Positions 8,523 to 16,834 of a stretch of 64,000 bases of DNA are shown in pieces. Origin of the DNA: Marinibacterium sp050389775 (GTDB lineage Bacteria; Pseudomonadota; Alphaproteobacteria; Rhodobacterales; Rhodobacteraceae); the NCBI RefSeq assembly GCF_050389775.1, contig NZ_CP177144.1:3100001-3164000 (forward strand), given 5' to 3'. The first letter of the stretch is position 1. Every line of letters starts with the position of its first letter. The notes beneath the pieces are model-generated. The model saw only the letters and a program-made list of their open reading frames with translations, was not told the origin of the DNA and did not search any database. Made by a program: the position numbers and the translations under genes.

Positions 8523-9095
8523 CACGCCGGCTTCCTGGCGCTGATTGGCGTCATTCAACCGTGGAAAATGCTTCAAAAGTTACGAAAATATTTTCCGCGC
8601 GTTAACAACCGCATGAATTCATTGATGTTTTGCCGCCACAGTCGCGGGAATTAACCAATGGTAAGGAATCCCGGACTACCGTTTAACGAACAAAAACAGC
8701 AATTTGGGCGTGTTCCGTGAGTGGTGGCTTTGGCCATGGAACTTTTGGGTCAAGATCCCCGAGATTGCGGGGCTCTCTGGCTCTTCCGGCTTAGCCGGAC
8801 CGGTTTGGGCGCATATTAGTCGCGTTCGGATCGGGTCTGGACGGCCCCGCCCCATCCCCATTGTCACACGGGGCCGCGCAGACAACTGGGGCCGCGCTTT
8901 TTGCGCGGCTCCAGTTCCCCAGTAACCAGTACCGCGTTCTTTTGCGGAGGCCGGGCGATGCAGGCGCATCGTCCGGTTCTGGTTTTGGGGGCTGATTTTC
9001 GGGGCGTATGTTGCCGCGACCGGCCTTTTCGGCGGCCCGCATCCCATTGCCCGGGCGCGCTTCCCCTTCACCACCCTTGACCGATCCCACACGAA
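8523..9095. other. Non-coding stretch between luxR and tsf
   Basis: No convincing gene. 8560-8700 is AT-rich with three TTAAC-type motifs (near 8602, 8653 and 8682) that resemble CtrA half-sites. 8700-9090 is GC-rich and holds the strong hairpin listed separately. A plus-strand reading frame at 8974-9060 encodes a membrane-like FWFWGLIFGAYVAATGLFG but has no start codon after the upstream stop at 8923. The 73-codon frame at 8704-8925 has no homology I recognise. Confidence 0.6.
8884..8916. other. Strong hairpin in the luxR-tsf gap, possible small RNA
   Basis: Left arm AACTGGG plus GCCGCGC, right arm GCGCGGC plus TCCAGTT, with a TTTTT loop: 14 paired positions with one G-U. It is preceded by an extra copy of GGGGCCGCGC at 8870-8879, which would compete for the right arm. 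No U-tract follows on the plus strand, so it is not a standard terminator. It could be part of a structured small RNA. Confidence 0.45.
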
Positions 9096-9123
9096 AAACC
9101 CGGGCGCCGCAGCACCCGGGTTT
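9096..9123 (-). terminator. Rho-independent terminator of rpsB-tsf
   Basis: Perfect 9-bp stem AAACCCGGG / CCCGGGTTT with a 10-base loop, followed on the minus strand by TTTTTCG. It lies 55 bases past the tsf stop codon. Confidence 0.85.
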
Positions 9124-9177
9124 CCTGATCTTGCAGAGGTTTTGCAGCGCCGGACGCCAGGCGCCCGGCCGGGGCCA

Positions 9178-10053
9178 TCAGCCCTGGGCTGCCTTGGCGA
9201 CCTCGGCTGCAAAGTCCTCTTCCTTCTTCTCGATGCCTTCGCCGACTTCGAGACGGACAAAACCGGTGATCTCGGCGCCGGCTTCCTTGGCTGCGGCACC
9301 GACGGTCAGGTCGGGGTTCACGACGAAGGACTGGTTCACCAGCGTCACTTCGGCCATGTACTTCTTCATCCGGCCGACGATCATCTTCTCGATGACGGCT
9401 TCCGGCTTGCCGCTCTCGCGGGCGATGTCCATCTGGACCTGCTTTTCCTTCTCGACAACGTCGGGGTCCAGCGAGTCTTCGTTCAGCGCGGCCGGGTTCA
9501 CGGCGGCGATGTGCATCGCAACCTGCTTGCCAAAGGCCTCGTCGCCACCGGTCATGGCAACCAGCACGCCGATCTTGCCCATGCCGGGTGCGGCGGCGTT
9601 GTGCACGTAGGACACGACGGTTTCGCCTTCGATCGACGACATGCGGCGCACCGACATGTTCTCGCCGATGGTGGCGATGGCGTCTGTGATCATGGTCGAC
9701 ACGGCCTTGCCGCCCACTTCCACGTTGTTCAGCGCGTCAACGTCGCTGACCGTCAGCGCCACGTCGGCGATCTTCTGAACCATGGATTGGAAATCGGCGT
9801 TCTTGGCGACGAAATCAGTTTCCGAGTTCACCTCGACCGCGACACCCTTGCCACCGTCGATGGCCACGGCCACCAGGCCTTCGGCTGCGGTGCGGCCGGA
9901 TTTCTTGGCCGCCTTGGCCAGACCCTTGGTGCGGAGCCAGTCAACGGCGGCTTCCATGTTGCCGTCGTTTTCCGTCAGGGCCTTCTTGGCGTCCATCATG
10001 CCTGCGCCGGTGCTGTCGCGCAGTTCCTTGACCATTGCTGCGGTGATTGCCAT
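9178..10053 (-). CDS. tsf: Elongation factor Ts
   Basis: 291 residues. It is the guanine-nucleotide exchange factor for EF-Tu. The N-terminal UBA-like region has LRDSTGAGMMDAKKAL, followed by the core with VNSETDFVAKN, which contacts EF-Tu. It is the second gene after rpsB (138-base gap), the standard bacterial order, and ends in a clear terminator. The start follows GAGGAGAGCGCCAG. Confidence 0.98.
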   Translation of the reverse strand: MAITAAMVKELRDSTGAGMMDAKKALTENDGNMEAAVDWLRTKGLAKAAKKSGRTAAEGLVAVAIDGGKGVAVEVNSETDFVAKNADFQSMVQKIADVALTVSDVDALNNVEVGGKAVSTMITDAIATIGENMSVRRMSSIEGETVVSYVHNAAAPGMGKIGVLVAMTGGDEAFGKQVAMHIAAVNPAALNEDSLDPDVVEKEKQVQMDIARESGKPEAVIEKMIVGRMKKYMAEVTLVNQSFVVNPDLTVGAAAKEAGAEITGFVRLEVGEGIEKKEEDFAAEVAKAAQG

Positions 10054-10191
10054 CTGGCGCTCTCCTCACGTTCAGTTTGCGTTTGGGGCGGGAATACCCC
10101 GCCCCGCATGTCATTTCCGTGACAGCGCCCGGTTCGCGGCAGAGCCGGACCGGGCCGCCATCCCTGCGGATCGCGATCCGCGGGCCGGGGC

Positions 10192-10989
10192 TCAGGCCTC
10201 GGCCGGGGTCTCTTCGGCCGGAGCAGCCTCTTCGCCTTCGACGGCCAGCTCTTCGCCCAGGCCTTCTTCCAGCTCGCCCAGGTCGACGCCGGCGGCGCCC
10301 AGCTGTGCCGACATGCCTTCCAGCGCGGCGTTGGCGGCCAGTTCGCAATAGAGCGTGATGGCGCGAGCGGCGTCATCGTTGCCCGGGATCACGTAATCGA
10401 CGCCTTCGGGGTTGCAGTTGGTGTCGACGACGGCCACGACCGGGATACCCAGCTTGTTGGCTTCGGCGATGGCCAGGGCTTCTTTCTTGACGTCGATGAC
10501 GAACAGCAGGTCCGGCACGCCGCCCATTTCACGGATCCCGCCCAGCGAAGCCTGCAGCTTCTCCTGGTCGCGTTCCATGCCCAGGCGCTCTTTCTTGGTC
10601 AGGCCCGAGAAACCCGCATCCATGGCTTCATCGATGGATTTCAGGCGCGCGATCGACTGGGACACGGTCTTCCAGTTGGTCAGCGTGCCACCCAGCCAGC
10701 GGTGGTTCATGTAATACTGGGCCGACTTCTCGGCCGCATCGGCGATGGCTGCCGACGCCTGGCGCTTGGTGCCGACGAAAAGCACCCGGCCGCCGCGCGA
10801 AACGGTGTCGCGGATGACCTGCAGGGCCTGGTCCAGCATCGGGACGGTCTGTGTCAGGTCGAGGATGTGGATGCCGTTGCGCGAGCCGTAGATATAGGGG
10901 CTCATGCGCGGGTTCCAGCGCTGCGTCTGGTGACCGAAGTGCACGCCAGCTTCCAGCAGCTGACGCATGGTGAAGTCAGTAAGAGCCAT
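10192..10989 (-). CDS. rpsB: 30S ribosomal protein S2
   Basis: 265 residues. It starts MALTDFTMRQLLEAGVHFGH and contains NPRMSPYIYGSRNGIHILDL and the NHRWLGGTLTNWKT region typical of S2. The C-terminal 25 residues are very acidic and alanine-rich (LGELEEGLGEELAVEGEEA), a tail seen in alphaproteobacterial S2. It is first in the rpsB-tsf unit; the start follows GGAAAGGACGAGCA. Confidence 0.98.
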   Translation of the reverse strand: MALTDFTMRQLLEAGVHFGHQTQRWNPRMSPYIYGSRNGIHILDLTQTVPMLDQALQVIRDTVSRGGRVLFVGTKRQASAAIADAAEKSAQYYMNHRWLGGTLTNWKTVSQSIARLKSIDEAMDAGFSGLTKKERLGMERDQEKLQASLGGIREMGGVPDLLFVIDVKKEALAIAEANKLGIPVVAVVDTNCNPEGVDYVIPGNDDAARAITLYCELAANAALEGMSAQLGAAGVDLGELEEGLGEELAVEGEEAAPAEETPAEA

Positions 10990-11358
10990 TGCTCGTCCTT
11001 TCCGGTTTCATGCCTCGGCGGGGGTCAGAGCAGATGCTCAACCGGCGGACCGTCGGGGATGTCTCCCCCGAACCGGGCCCAATCCCCGCCAGCGGGATCG
11101 ATGGCGGCGGACATAGCCCAAGCCTCCCCCCCGCGCAACCCCAAAAGACCGGTCATCGCACGGCCTGAAAATCCCGGCCGCGCCTCCTCCCTTGCACCCA
11201 TGCAAATTCAACAGCTTGCCGCCCGGCCGTCCTCCCCCTGCCGCCGCGCCAACCTCCGAATTCCGGGCGCGCGCCCCTGCTTCTTCTTGGCCCAAATACC
11301 CGACACAGCCCCCTCCACCGGCCTATGCTCCCCAAGGTCAGACTCCACACGGGCCACG
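10990..11358. other. rpsB upstream region, no gene
   Basis: Some 370 bases without a credible gene. It should contain the rpsB promoter and leader on the minus strand, but I could not identify a convincing -10/-35 pair. One copy of the interspersed TATTT/AAGAAGAAGC element is at 11279-11306. Confidence 0.5.
11279..11306 (-). repeat. Interspersed element, copy A
   Basis: Read on the minus strand it is GTGTCGGGTATTTGGG followed by CCAAGAAGAAGC. These 28 bases are identical to the copy at 60516-60543, about 49 kb away. It sits about 100 bases past the stop of the RTX gene. Confidence 0.8.
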
Positions 11359-11389
11359 GGCGGGGCGGCGGTCTCTCCACCGCCCCGCC
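11359..11389 (-). terminator. Hairpin downstream of the RTX gene
   Basis: GGCGGGGCGGCGGT pairs with ACCGCCCCGCC around a short CTCTCC loop, with a small bulge. It lies 15 bases past the RTX stop. No U-tract follows, so it could be a Rho-dependent end or a 3' stabiliser. Confidence 0.5.
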
Positions 11390-11403
11390 GGTCGGGCAAT
11401 GGC

Positions 11404-12639
11404 TCAGACCAGGAACAGGTCCTCGACCGGCACCACCGCATCCAGCACCCCGGCATCGGCATCGCGCAGCACGATCCGGTCCTGTTCGCCCCCGGTGAGG
11501 ATCAGCGTCACGTCATCGCCGCGTTCGACCACCCGCGCGATCTCCGCCCCGGCTTCCAGCACGATCACATCCTCGCTGGCATCGAAATCCAGGATGATGT
11601 CGCGTTGGCGGGTGCCGTCGCCGGTCTCGGCCCCAAAGACAAAGCTGTCCGCCCCGTCGCCCCCGGTCAGCCGGTCGTTGCCGGCCCCGCCGATCAGCAC
11701 CTCGTCGGCGGCACTGCCCACCAGCCGGTCATCCCCCGCCGTGCCTTCGATCAGCACGACCACCGGGTCCGGCCCGGGCGCCGGCGGTACCTCCTCGCCC
11801 GGCACATCGCCACCCGGTGCAGTATCACCGGCGGCAAAACCGATGTCGTCATAGGTCAGGTCATGGCTGGCAAAGGTCTCGAACGCGGCCCCGGTCACGT
11901 CGTCCAGCGTCTGGCCCGCCGCCGCAACGGCCGCAACGTCGATCGCATAGGCCCGGGTGTCGATGGTCTGGTTGTTCACGAAATCGACCGAGCCGGTCTG
12001 ATAGGCCTCGACCCCGGAAATCGAACTGCCATCGGCAAAGCTCACCGTCACCAGCACCTCGGCGTTGAACGGGTTGATCTCGGTGCTGGCCCCGGGGTTG
12101 AACGGCGTGTCGTCGGTGTCGATCACCACCCGCGTCGTGCCCAGCCCCGGCGCGTCGATCGCCCCGCTGCCAAAGACCAGCCCCTCGTAGGCCGTGGCCC
12201 CCGGTGGCAACAGGCCGAAATCCAGCTGGTCGAATGCCACGTCATTGGCCCGGATCGTGCTGTCGCCGGTCACCGTCGTGACCCCGCTGGCGTCGAAATC
12301 GTTGCGCGGCAGGAAATAGGTATCACCGCCGGCCGAAAACGTGATGCCAAAGACCTGGCCCACATCGGTGGTCAGGCTGACGAATTCATAGGTCGGCGAT
12401 TGCGTCGCGATCACGATGTCATCGGCGATGAAGGTGATCTCTTCGGCCTGGAAAAGCACGGTCTCGTTGGGCGTGCCTTCAAAGATCACCGACGGCGGGG
12501 TGACCTGGAAGTCATTGGCATCGGGATCGACGCTCTGGAAGGTCACGGCGGTCAGCGTGGTGCCGGCCGGAATCGTGTCACCGGCGCCATAGGCGATATC
12601 GTCGATGCGGTAGGCAGTACCAATTAGGGTGGTGGACAT
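11404..12639 (-). CDS. RTX-type calcium-binding protein, likely secreted
   Basis: 411 residues. Residues 1-270 form an unrecognised beta-rich region with no signal peptide. A proline-rich linker covers about 275-293, followed by RTX nonapeptide-like repeats at about 299-338 (GTAGDDRLVGSAADEVLIGG, then AGNDRLTGGDGADSFVFG). The tail ends in DLFLV, a hydrophobic ending compatible with a type I secretion signal. ATG 12639 (MSTTLIGTAY) was preferred over a start 25 codons upstream because it follows CAGGATGTTCC and begins like other family members. No type I exporter is in the window. Function of the N-terminal region is unknown. Confidence 0.8.
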   Translation of the reverse strand: MSTTLIGTAYRIDDIAYGAGDTIPAGTTLTAVTFQSVDPDANDFQVTPPSVIFEGTPNETVLFQAEEITFIADDIVIATQSPTYEFVSLTTDVGQVFGITFSAGGDTYFLPRNDFDASGVTTVTGDSTIRANDVAFDQLDFGLLPPGATAYEGLVFGSGAIDAPGLGTTRVVIDTDDTPFNPGASTEINPFNAEVLVTVSFADGSSISGVEAYQTGSVDFVNNQTIDTRAYAIDVAAVAAAGQTLDDVTGAAFETFASHDLTYDDIGFAAGDTAPGGDVPGEEVPPAPGPDPVVVLIEGTAGDDRLVGSAADEVLIGGAGNDRLTGGDGADSFVFGAETGDGTRQRDIILDFDASEDVIVLEAGAEIARVVERGDDVTLILTGGEQDRIVLRDADAGVLDAVVPVEDLFLV

Positions 12640-12780
12640 GGGAACATCCTGTCTGATGGCAAGGCGCGGCAGGATCCGCCGCCCGACAAGATGTAACGGC
12701 AGAACCGCCGCCAAGGCATTGACAAGTCATCACAAACCGGTGGCGCTTCGCGATCTGGCGTGGCCCGGTTTGCGGGCAGA

Positions 12781-13614
12781 TCACCCCGGCTCGCCGGCTT
12801 GTGAATGAGCGTGGCGCACGGCCTCCTCGGCGGCCGCCGCCAGCGCCTTGCGATCGGTGAAATCCGCTACACGCAGCGGCGGGCAAAAGACCATCTCGAC
12901 CCGGCCCTGCGGCCGCTGGGCCAGCACCTTGACCAGCCCGGCGCCGAAATCCATGTCGCCCCACCAGCCGTAGAACCGCGCCGGCGCGCCCTCGGGCGGC
13001 AGGTAGCGCAGGGCAACGGGCTGGATCCAGCTGGTCGCGGCCAGGTCACCGTCGAAGAAGGCCGCAAACAGCGTCGTTCGGAAGGGCAGCACGCGCAGCC
13101 CGTCGGTCGATGTGCCCTCGGGAAAGAACAGCAGCCGGTGGCCGGCGTCCAGCCGGGCGCGCAGCAGGCGGTTGTGGTCGCGGGCCTGGCGGCGGTCACG
13201 CTCGATGAACACCGTGCCGGTGGCCCGGGCCAGCCAGCCGATCCCCGGCCAGCCCGCGACCTCGGCCTTGGACACGAAATAGATCGGCTGGCCGGCATTC
13301 AGCGTGAAGATATCCAGCCAGGACGAATGGTTGGCCACCAGCGCCCCGGGATGATCCATCGCCTGGCCATGGCAGATCAGCGGCAGGCCGATCAGGCGCA
13401 GGGCGTTGCGGCAGACGAAACAGGTGATCGCCGGGGTCCAGGGCCGGTCGGCGCCGTGCAGCGGCCGTTCGACCAGGCGCAAGGCCAGGTGCAGGGCCAG
13501 CCCGCCGAAGACCAGCAGCGCCAGGGGCAGCCCCCGCGCCACCACCCGCAGCCAGCCCGCCGGGGTGATGCGCAGCGGATCGGGCGGCGTGTCCGACTGC
13601 CAGGTGGCGCTCAT
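12781..13614 (-). CDS. olsA: Lyso-ornithine lipid O-acyltransferase (PlsC family)
   Basis: 277 residues. The acyltransferase HX4D motif is at H96-D101 (NHSSWLD) and FPEGTS at 164-169, with a membrane segment at about 30-48. PlsC-type enzymes esterify lysophospholipids; the position directly behind olsB with a 4-base ATGA overlap identifies it as the second step of ornithine lipid synthesis, adding the secondary acyl chain to lyso-ornithine lipid. The true start is 13614; the longer open frame upstream is the shadow of olsB. A role in phosphatidic acid synthesis is the main alternative. Confidence 0.88.
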   Translation of the reverse strand: MSATWQSDTPPDPLRITPAGWLRVVARGLPLALLVFGGLALHLALRLVERPLHGADRPWTPAITCFVCRNALRLIGLPLICHGQAMDHPGALVANHSSWLDIFTLNAGQPIYFVSKAEVAGWPGIGWLARATGTVFIERDRRQARDHNRLLRARLDAGHRLLFFPEGTSTDGLRVLPFRTTLFAAFFDGDLAATSWIQPVALRYLPPEGAPARFYGWWGDMDFGAGLVKVLAQRPQGRVEMVFCPPLRVADFTDRKALAAAAEEAVRHAHSQAGEPG

Positions 13615-14390
13615 CGCGTGCCGGCCTGGGGCCCGGTGTAAAGCCGCTTCTGACGCTCGTTCATCCGGGCGGTATCCATCACCAGGCAGACATCGGTGGT
13701 GTTGAAGGCATGATCGACAAAGGCACCCTCGCCCACCGTGCCGCCCAGGCGCAGGTAGGCCTTGATCAGCGCCGGCACGGCCAGCATGGCCCGCCGGCGG
13801 TCGAGCTGGTCGGCGGGCACCAGGTCCATGGGCTGGAAATGCCCGGGCAAGGCCCGCACGCGCAGATCCGGCGGGGCGAGGTGATTGTGATGCAGCATCG
13901 ACAGCGGTTCGGCCAGGGCGGTCACATCGGTGCCGTGAAAGCTGGCCGTGCCAAAGAGCACTTCGATCTCGTGGCGGGCGACGTAATCGGCCAGCCCGGT
14001 CCACAGGTGGAACATGGCCGCCCCGCCGCGGTAATCGGGATGCAGGCAGGACCGGCCCAGTTCCAGCAACCGCCGGCCGGATTGGCGCAGCGGGGCCAGG
14101 TCGTATTCATCCTCGGAATAGAACTGGCCGGCCTTGTCGGCCATGTCGCCGCGCAACAGGCGATAGACACCGACCACCGCGCCGGTCGTGTCGTCGCGCA
14201 CGATCATGTGGTCGAAGAACGGGTCGAAGGCATCTCGCTCCAGCCCGTTTTCGTGGTCGACCATCTCTCCGCCGCCGCCCAGCTCGCGCACGAAGACATC
14301 ATAGCGCAGGGCCTGGGCCGCGCGCAGCTCGGCCTGGGTCTCGGCGATGGAAACGGTAAAGGACGGGCCCGGGACTGGCGTGTCAGGCAT
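13611..14390 (-). CDS. olsB: Ornithine-acyl-ACP N-acyltransferase
   Basis: 259 residues, GNAT-like hemolysin/OlsB family. Landmarks are LRYDVFVRELGGGGEMVDHE, the central LLELGRSCLHPDYRGGAAMFHLWTG split over about residues 108-133, and FGTASFHGTDVTALA. It transfers a 3-hydroxyacyl group from ACP to the alpha-amino group of ornithine, giving lyso-ornithine lipid, a phosphorus-free membrane lipid common in Rhodobacterales. It is the first gene of the olsBA pair. The upstream gap contains TTAAC-rich sequence and an inverted repeat. In many bacteria the pathway is induced by phosphate limitation, but I see no clear Pho box. Confidence 0.92.
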   Translation of the reverse strand: MPDTPVPGPSFTVSIAETQAELRAAQALRYDVFVRELGGGGEMVDHENGLERDAFDPFFDHMIVRDDTTGAVVGVYRLLRGDMADKAGQFYSEDEYDLAPLRQSGRRLLELGRSCLHPDYRGGAAMFHLWTGLADYVARHEIEVLFGTASFHGTDVTALAEPLSMLHHNHLAPPDLRVRALPGHFQPMDLVPADQLDRRRAMLAVPALIKAYLRLGGTVGEGAFVDHAFNTTDVCLVMDTARMNERQKRLYTGPQAGTR

Positions 14391-14497
14391 GATGGGTCGG
14401 CGGGCCTCTGTGACGTGTTGGGCGCTGATACCCCGGCGCCGGGCCCGGTTGCAACCGGCCCCCGGGCGCTGGGTCGCTGCGATGGCAAGGGCCTGCC

Positions 14498-14535
14498 GTT
14501 AACGCCCGGGCCCAGGCGGCCCCGCCGGCGTTAAC
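14498..14535. promoter_or_regulatory. Inverted repeat upstream of olsB
   Basis: GTTAACGCC at 14498-14506 is the exact inverse of GGCGTTAAC at 14527-14535, separated by 20 GC-rich bases. TTTAAGTAACCAT follows at 14537-14549. It lies 108 bases before the olsB start and just after the DUF3553 stop. It could be an operator (TTAAC is CtrA-like) or a terminator stem for the DUF3553 gene. Confidence 0.3.
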
Positions 14536-14548
14536 CTTTAAGTAACCA

Positions 14549-14734
14549 TCATCCGTCATCAAAGACGGGCAGCAGTCCGATCCGGGTGCCGTCGATCACC
14601 ACCTTGCCCGCATCGGGAAAGTTCACGGTGACCTTGCCGCCGATGTTGGACTGGACCTGGCCTGTGCCCCAGTCCGGATGATCGGGATGGCGCACGCGCA
14701 TGCCGGGTGAGAGTATGGAGTTGAAGTTGGTCAC
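14549..14734 (-). CDS. DUF3553 domain-containing small protein
   Basis: 61 residues. The protein begins with GTG as (M)TNFNSILSPGMRVRHP, and contains HPDWGTGQVQSNIGGKVTV and the C-terminal FPDAGKVVIDG, matching the short DUF3553 family, which resembles the CarD/UvrD-like Tudor fold. GTG 14734 was chosen because CCGGAGAATTGC precedes it; an ATG at GMRVRHP would cut conserved residues. It is divergent from chpT with only 25 bases between the two starts, so promoters and ribosome sites must overlap the neighbouring gene. Function is unknown. Confidence 0.85.
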   Translation of the reverse strand: MTNFNSILSPGMRVRHPDHPDWGTGQVQSNIGGKVTVNFPDAGKVVIDGTRIGLLPVFDDG

Positions 14735-14759
14735 GCAATTCTCCGGAAGCGGAAGGCAT

Positions 14760-15356
14760 ATGGGACAAGGTAACGACAATCTGGCGGCGCTGATAGGGTC
14801 GCGCATCTGCCACGACCTGATCAGCCCGATCGGGGCGATCCACAACGGGCTGGAACTGCTGGACATGGCCGGGGCGGTCGAAGGGCCGGAAATGGGCCTG
14901 ATCGCCGACAGTGTCAGCAATGCCGAGGCGCGGATCCGGTTCTTCCGGCTGGCCTATGGCGCGGCGGGCGATCAGCAGATCGCCCGGTCCGAAGTGGTGG
15001 CCGTGCTGCGCGACATGGGCAAGGCCGGGCGGCTGAGCCTGGAGTGGATGCCGCTGGACCCGCAACCGCGCTGCGACGTGCGGCTGGCGCTGCTGGCGGT
15101 GCAATGCCTGGAAACGGCGATGCCCTATGGCGGCACGATCCGGGTCGACCGGCCGGGCCCGGGCTGGTCGGTGACGGGCGAGGCCGAGCGGCTGGTGCTG
15201 GATCCGGCGCTGTGGTCGGGGCTGACCGATCCGGACATCCAGGCCGAGATTACCCCGGCGCTGGTGCAATTCGGGCTGATGCCCATGGCCGTGGTCGATG
15301 CCGGGCGCCATCTTGAGGTCACGACATCCGGCCAGCGGATCGAGATGACATTCTGA
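14760..15356 (+). CDS. chpT: Histidine phosphotransferase ChpT
   Basis: 198 residues. The phospho-accepting H18 is in SRICHDLISPIGAIHNGLEL, which also looks like a degenerate histidine-kinase dimerisation domain; the C-terminal part is an ATPase-like fold without ATP-binding motifs, as in ChpT. It passes phosphate from CckA to CtrA and CpdR. cckA itself lies 41 kb away at 55.3 kb. ATG 14760 was chosen because GGAAGCGGAAGG precedes it and the family starts just before the histidine; an upstream in-frame ATG at 14700 would overlap the divergent gene. Confidence 0.9.
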   Translation: MGQGNDNLAALIGSRICHDLISPIGAIHNGLELLDMAGAVEGPEMGLIADSVSNAEARIRFFRLAYGAAGDQQIARSEVVAVLRDMGKAGRLSLEWMPLDPQPRCDVRLALLAVQCLETAMPYGGTIRVDRPGPGWSVTGEAERLVLDPALWSGLTDPDIQAEITPALVQFGLMPMAVVDAGRHLEVTTSGQRIEMTF

Positions 15357-15461
15357 CCCGCGCGGGCCGCGCACCGGGACAGGATCCCGGTGCTTGTCCC
15401 GGCCAACGGGCATGTGCCGGCCCGGTCAGACCATGGGCCGGCCGGTCACCCAGCCCGAGGA

Positions 15462-16727
15462 TCAGCCGCGCACCGTGCCGTCGCCAGTCACGAGATACTT
15501 GAAGCTGGTCAGCTGGGCCGCGCCCACCGGGCCGCGGGCATGCATCTTGCCGGTGGCAATGCCGATCTCGGCGCCCATGCCGAATTCACCGCCATCGGCG
15601 AACTGGGTCGAGGCATTGCGCATCAGGATCGCGCTGTCGAGCCGCTGGAAGAACCGCGCGGCGGCGGCGTCATCCTCGGTGACGATGCAATCGGTGTGCT
15701 GGCTGCCGAACTCGCGGATATGGGCGATGGCCCCGTCGATATCGTCGACCACGCGGGCGGCGATGATCGTGTCGAGATATTCGCGCCCCCAATCCTCGGC
15801 CCCGGCCGGCCGGGTGCCGTCGATCTTCTGCAGCGCCGCATCGGCGCGCACCTCGATGCCGGCGTCGATCAGCGCGCGGATGACCCCCTGGCCGATCGTG
15901 TCGACCAGCGCGCGGTGGATCAGCAGGCATTCGGCCGCCCCGCAGATCCCGGTGCGCCGGGTCTTGGCGTTCAGCACGACCTTCAGCGCCTTTTCCGGGT
16001 CGGCCGCAGCATCGAGATAGATGTGCACGATGCCTTCGAGATGGGCAAAGACCGGCACCCGCGCTTCGCGCTGCACCAGCCCGACCAGCCCCTTGCCCCC
16101 GCGCGGCACGATGACGTCGATCGTGTCGGTCATGGTCAGCATTTCACTGACGGCCGCACGGTCGCGGGTCGGCACCAGCTGGATGGCGTCTTCGGGCAGG
16201 CCCGCGGCGCGCAAGCCGTCGACCAGGCAGGCATGGATTGCGGTCGAGGAATGAAAGCTCTCCGAGCCGCCGCGCAGCACCACCGCATTGCCCGATTTCA
16301 GGCAGAGCGCCCCGGCATCGGCGGTGACGTTGGGCCGGCTTTCATAGATCACGCCGATCACGCCGAGCGGCGTGCGCACGCGCTGGATGTGCAGCCCGCT
16401 GTCCATGTCCCATTCGGTGAGGATCTCGCCGACGGGATCGTCCTGGCCGGCCACGGCGCGCAGCCCGGCCACGATGCCCTGGATCCGGGCCTCGTCCAGC
16501 TTGAGCCGGTCCATCATGGCCGGGCTCAGCCCCTTGTCGGCGCCAAAGGCCATGTCCTTGTCGTTGGCGGCAAGGATCTCTTCCCGCCGGGCCCAGACCG
16601 CATCGGCGGCAGCGGTCAGCGCCCGGGCCTTGGCCTCGGATGGGGCAAAGGCCAGCTCGGCTGCGGCGGCCTTGGCGCGCGTTCCGATATTGGCCATCAG
16701 GGCCTGGATGTCGTCATGGTCTTTCAT
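15462..16727 (-). CDS. proA: Gamma-glutamyl phosphate reductase
   Basis: 421 residues. It reduces glutamyl-5-phosphate with NADPH in proline synthesis. The catalytic cysteine lies in RRTGICGAAECLL; SGNAVVLRGG and YESRPNVTADA are other family marks. It follows proB on the same strand, but with a 107-base gap that contains a copy of the interspersed element, so it may have its own promoter or reduced read-through. The start follows GGGACAGGCCG. Confidence 0.97.
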   Translation of the reverse strand: MKDHDDIQALMANIGTRAKAAAAELAFAPSEAKARALTAAADAVWARREEILAANDKDMAFGADKGLSPAMMDRLKLDEARIQGIVAGLRAVAGQDDPVGEILTEWDMDSGLHIQRVRTPLGVIGVIYESRPNVTADAGALCLKSGNAVVLRGGSESFHSSTAIHACLVDGLRAAGLPEDAIQLVPTRDRAAVSEMLTMTDTIDVIVPRGGKGLVGLVQREARVPVFAHLEGIVHIYLDAAADPEKALKVVLNAKTRRTGICGAAECLLIHRALVDTIGQGVIRALIDAGIEVRADAALQKIDGTRPAGAEDWGREYLDTIIAARVVDDIDGAIAHIREFGSQHTDCIVTEDDAAAARFFQRLDSAILMRNASTQFADGGEFGMGAEIGIATGKMHARGPVGAAQLTSFKYLVTGDGTVRG

Positions 16728-16789
16728 CGGCCTGTCCCCTGTTTGCGTCTACGTCCGAAGTCTGTGCCCGCTGTCGGGCGGTATCGAGT

Positions 16790-16811
16790 GGTATTTATAC
16801 CAAGAAGAAGC
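16790..16811 (+). repeat. Interspersed element, copy B
   Basis: GGTATTTATACC followed by AAGAAGAAGC, in the proB-proA gap and antisense to both genes. It shares TATTT and CCAAGAAGAAGC with the copies at 11279 and 60516. GGTATTTATACC is itself nearly palindromic. Confidence 0.7.
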
Positions 16812-16834
16812 AGCCGTCAGGCGGAAATGCCCGG

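Noticed and set aside
8974..9060. Membrane-like peptide FWFWGLIFGAYVAATGLFG in plus frame before tsf
   Set aside because: No ATG, GTG or TTG follows the upstream in-frame stop at 8923, and the frame runs on antisense into tsf, so it cannot be supported as a gene; a decayed gene remains possible.
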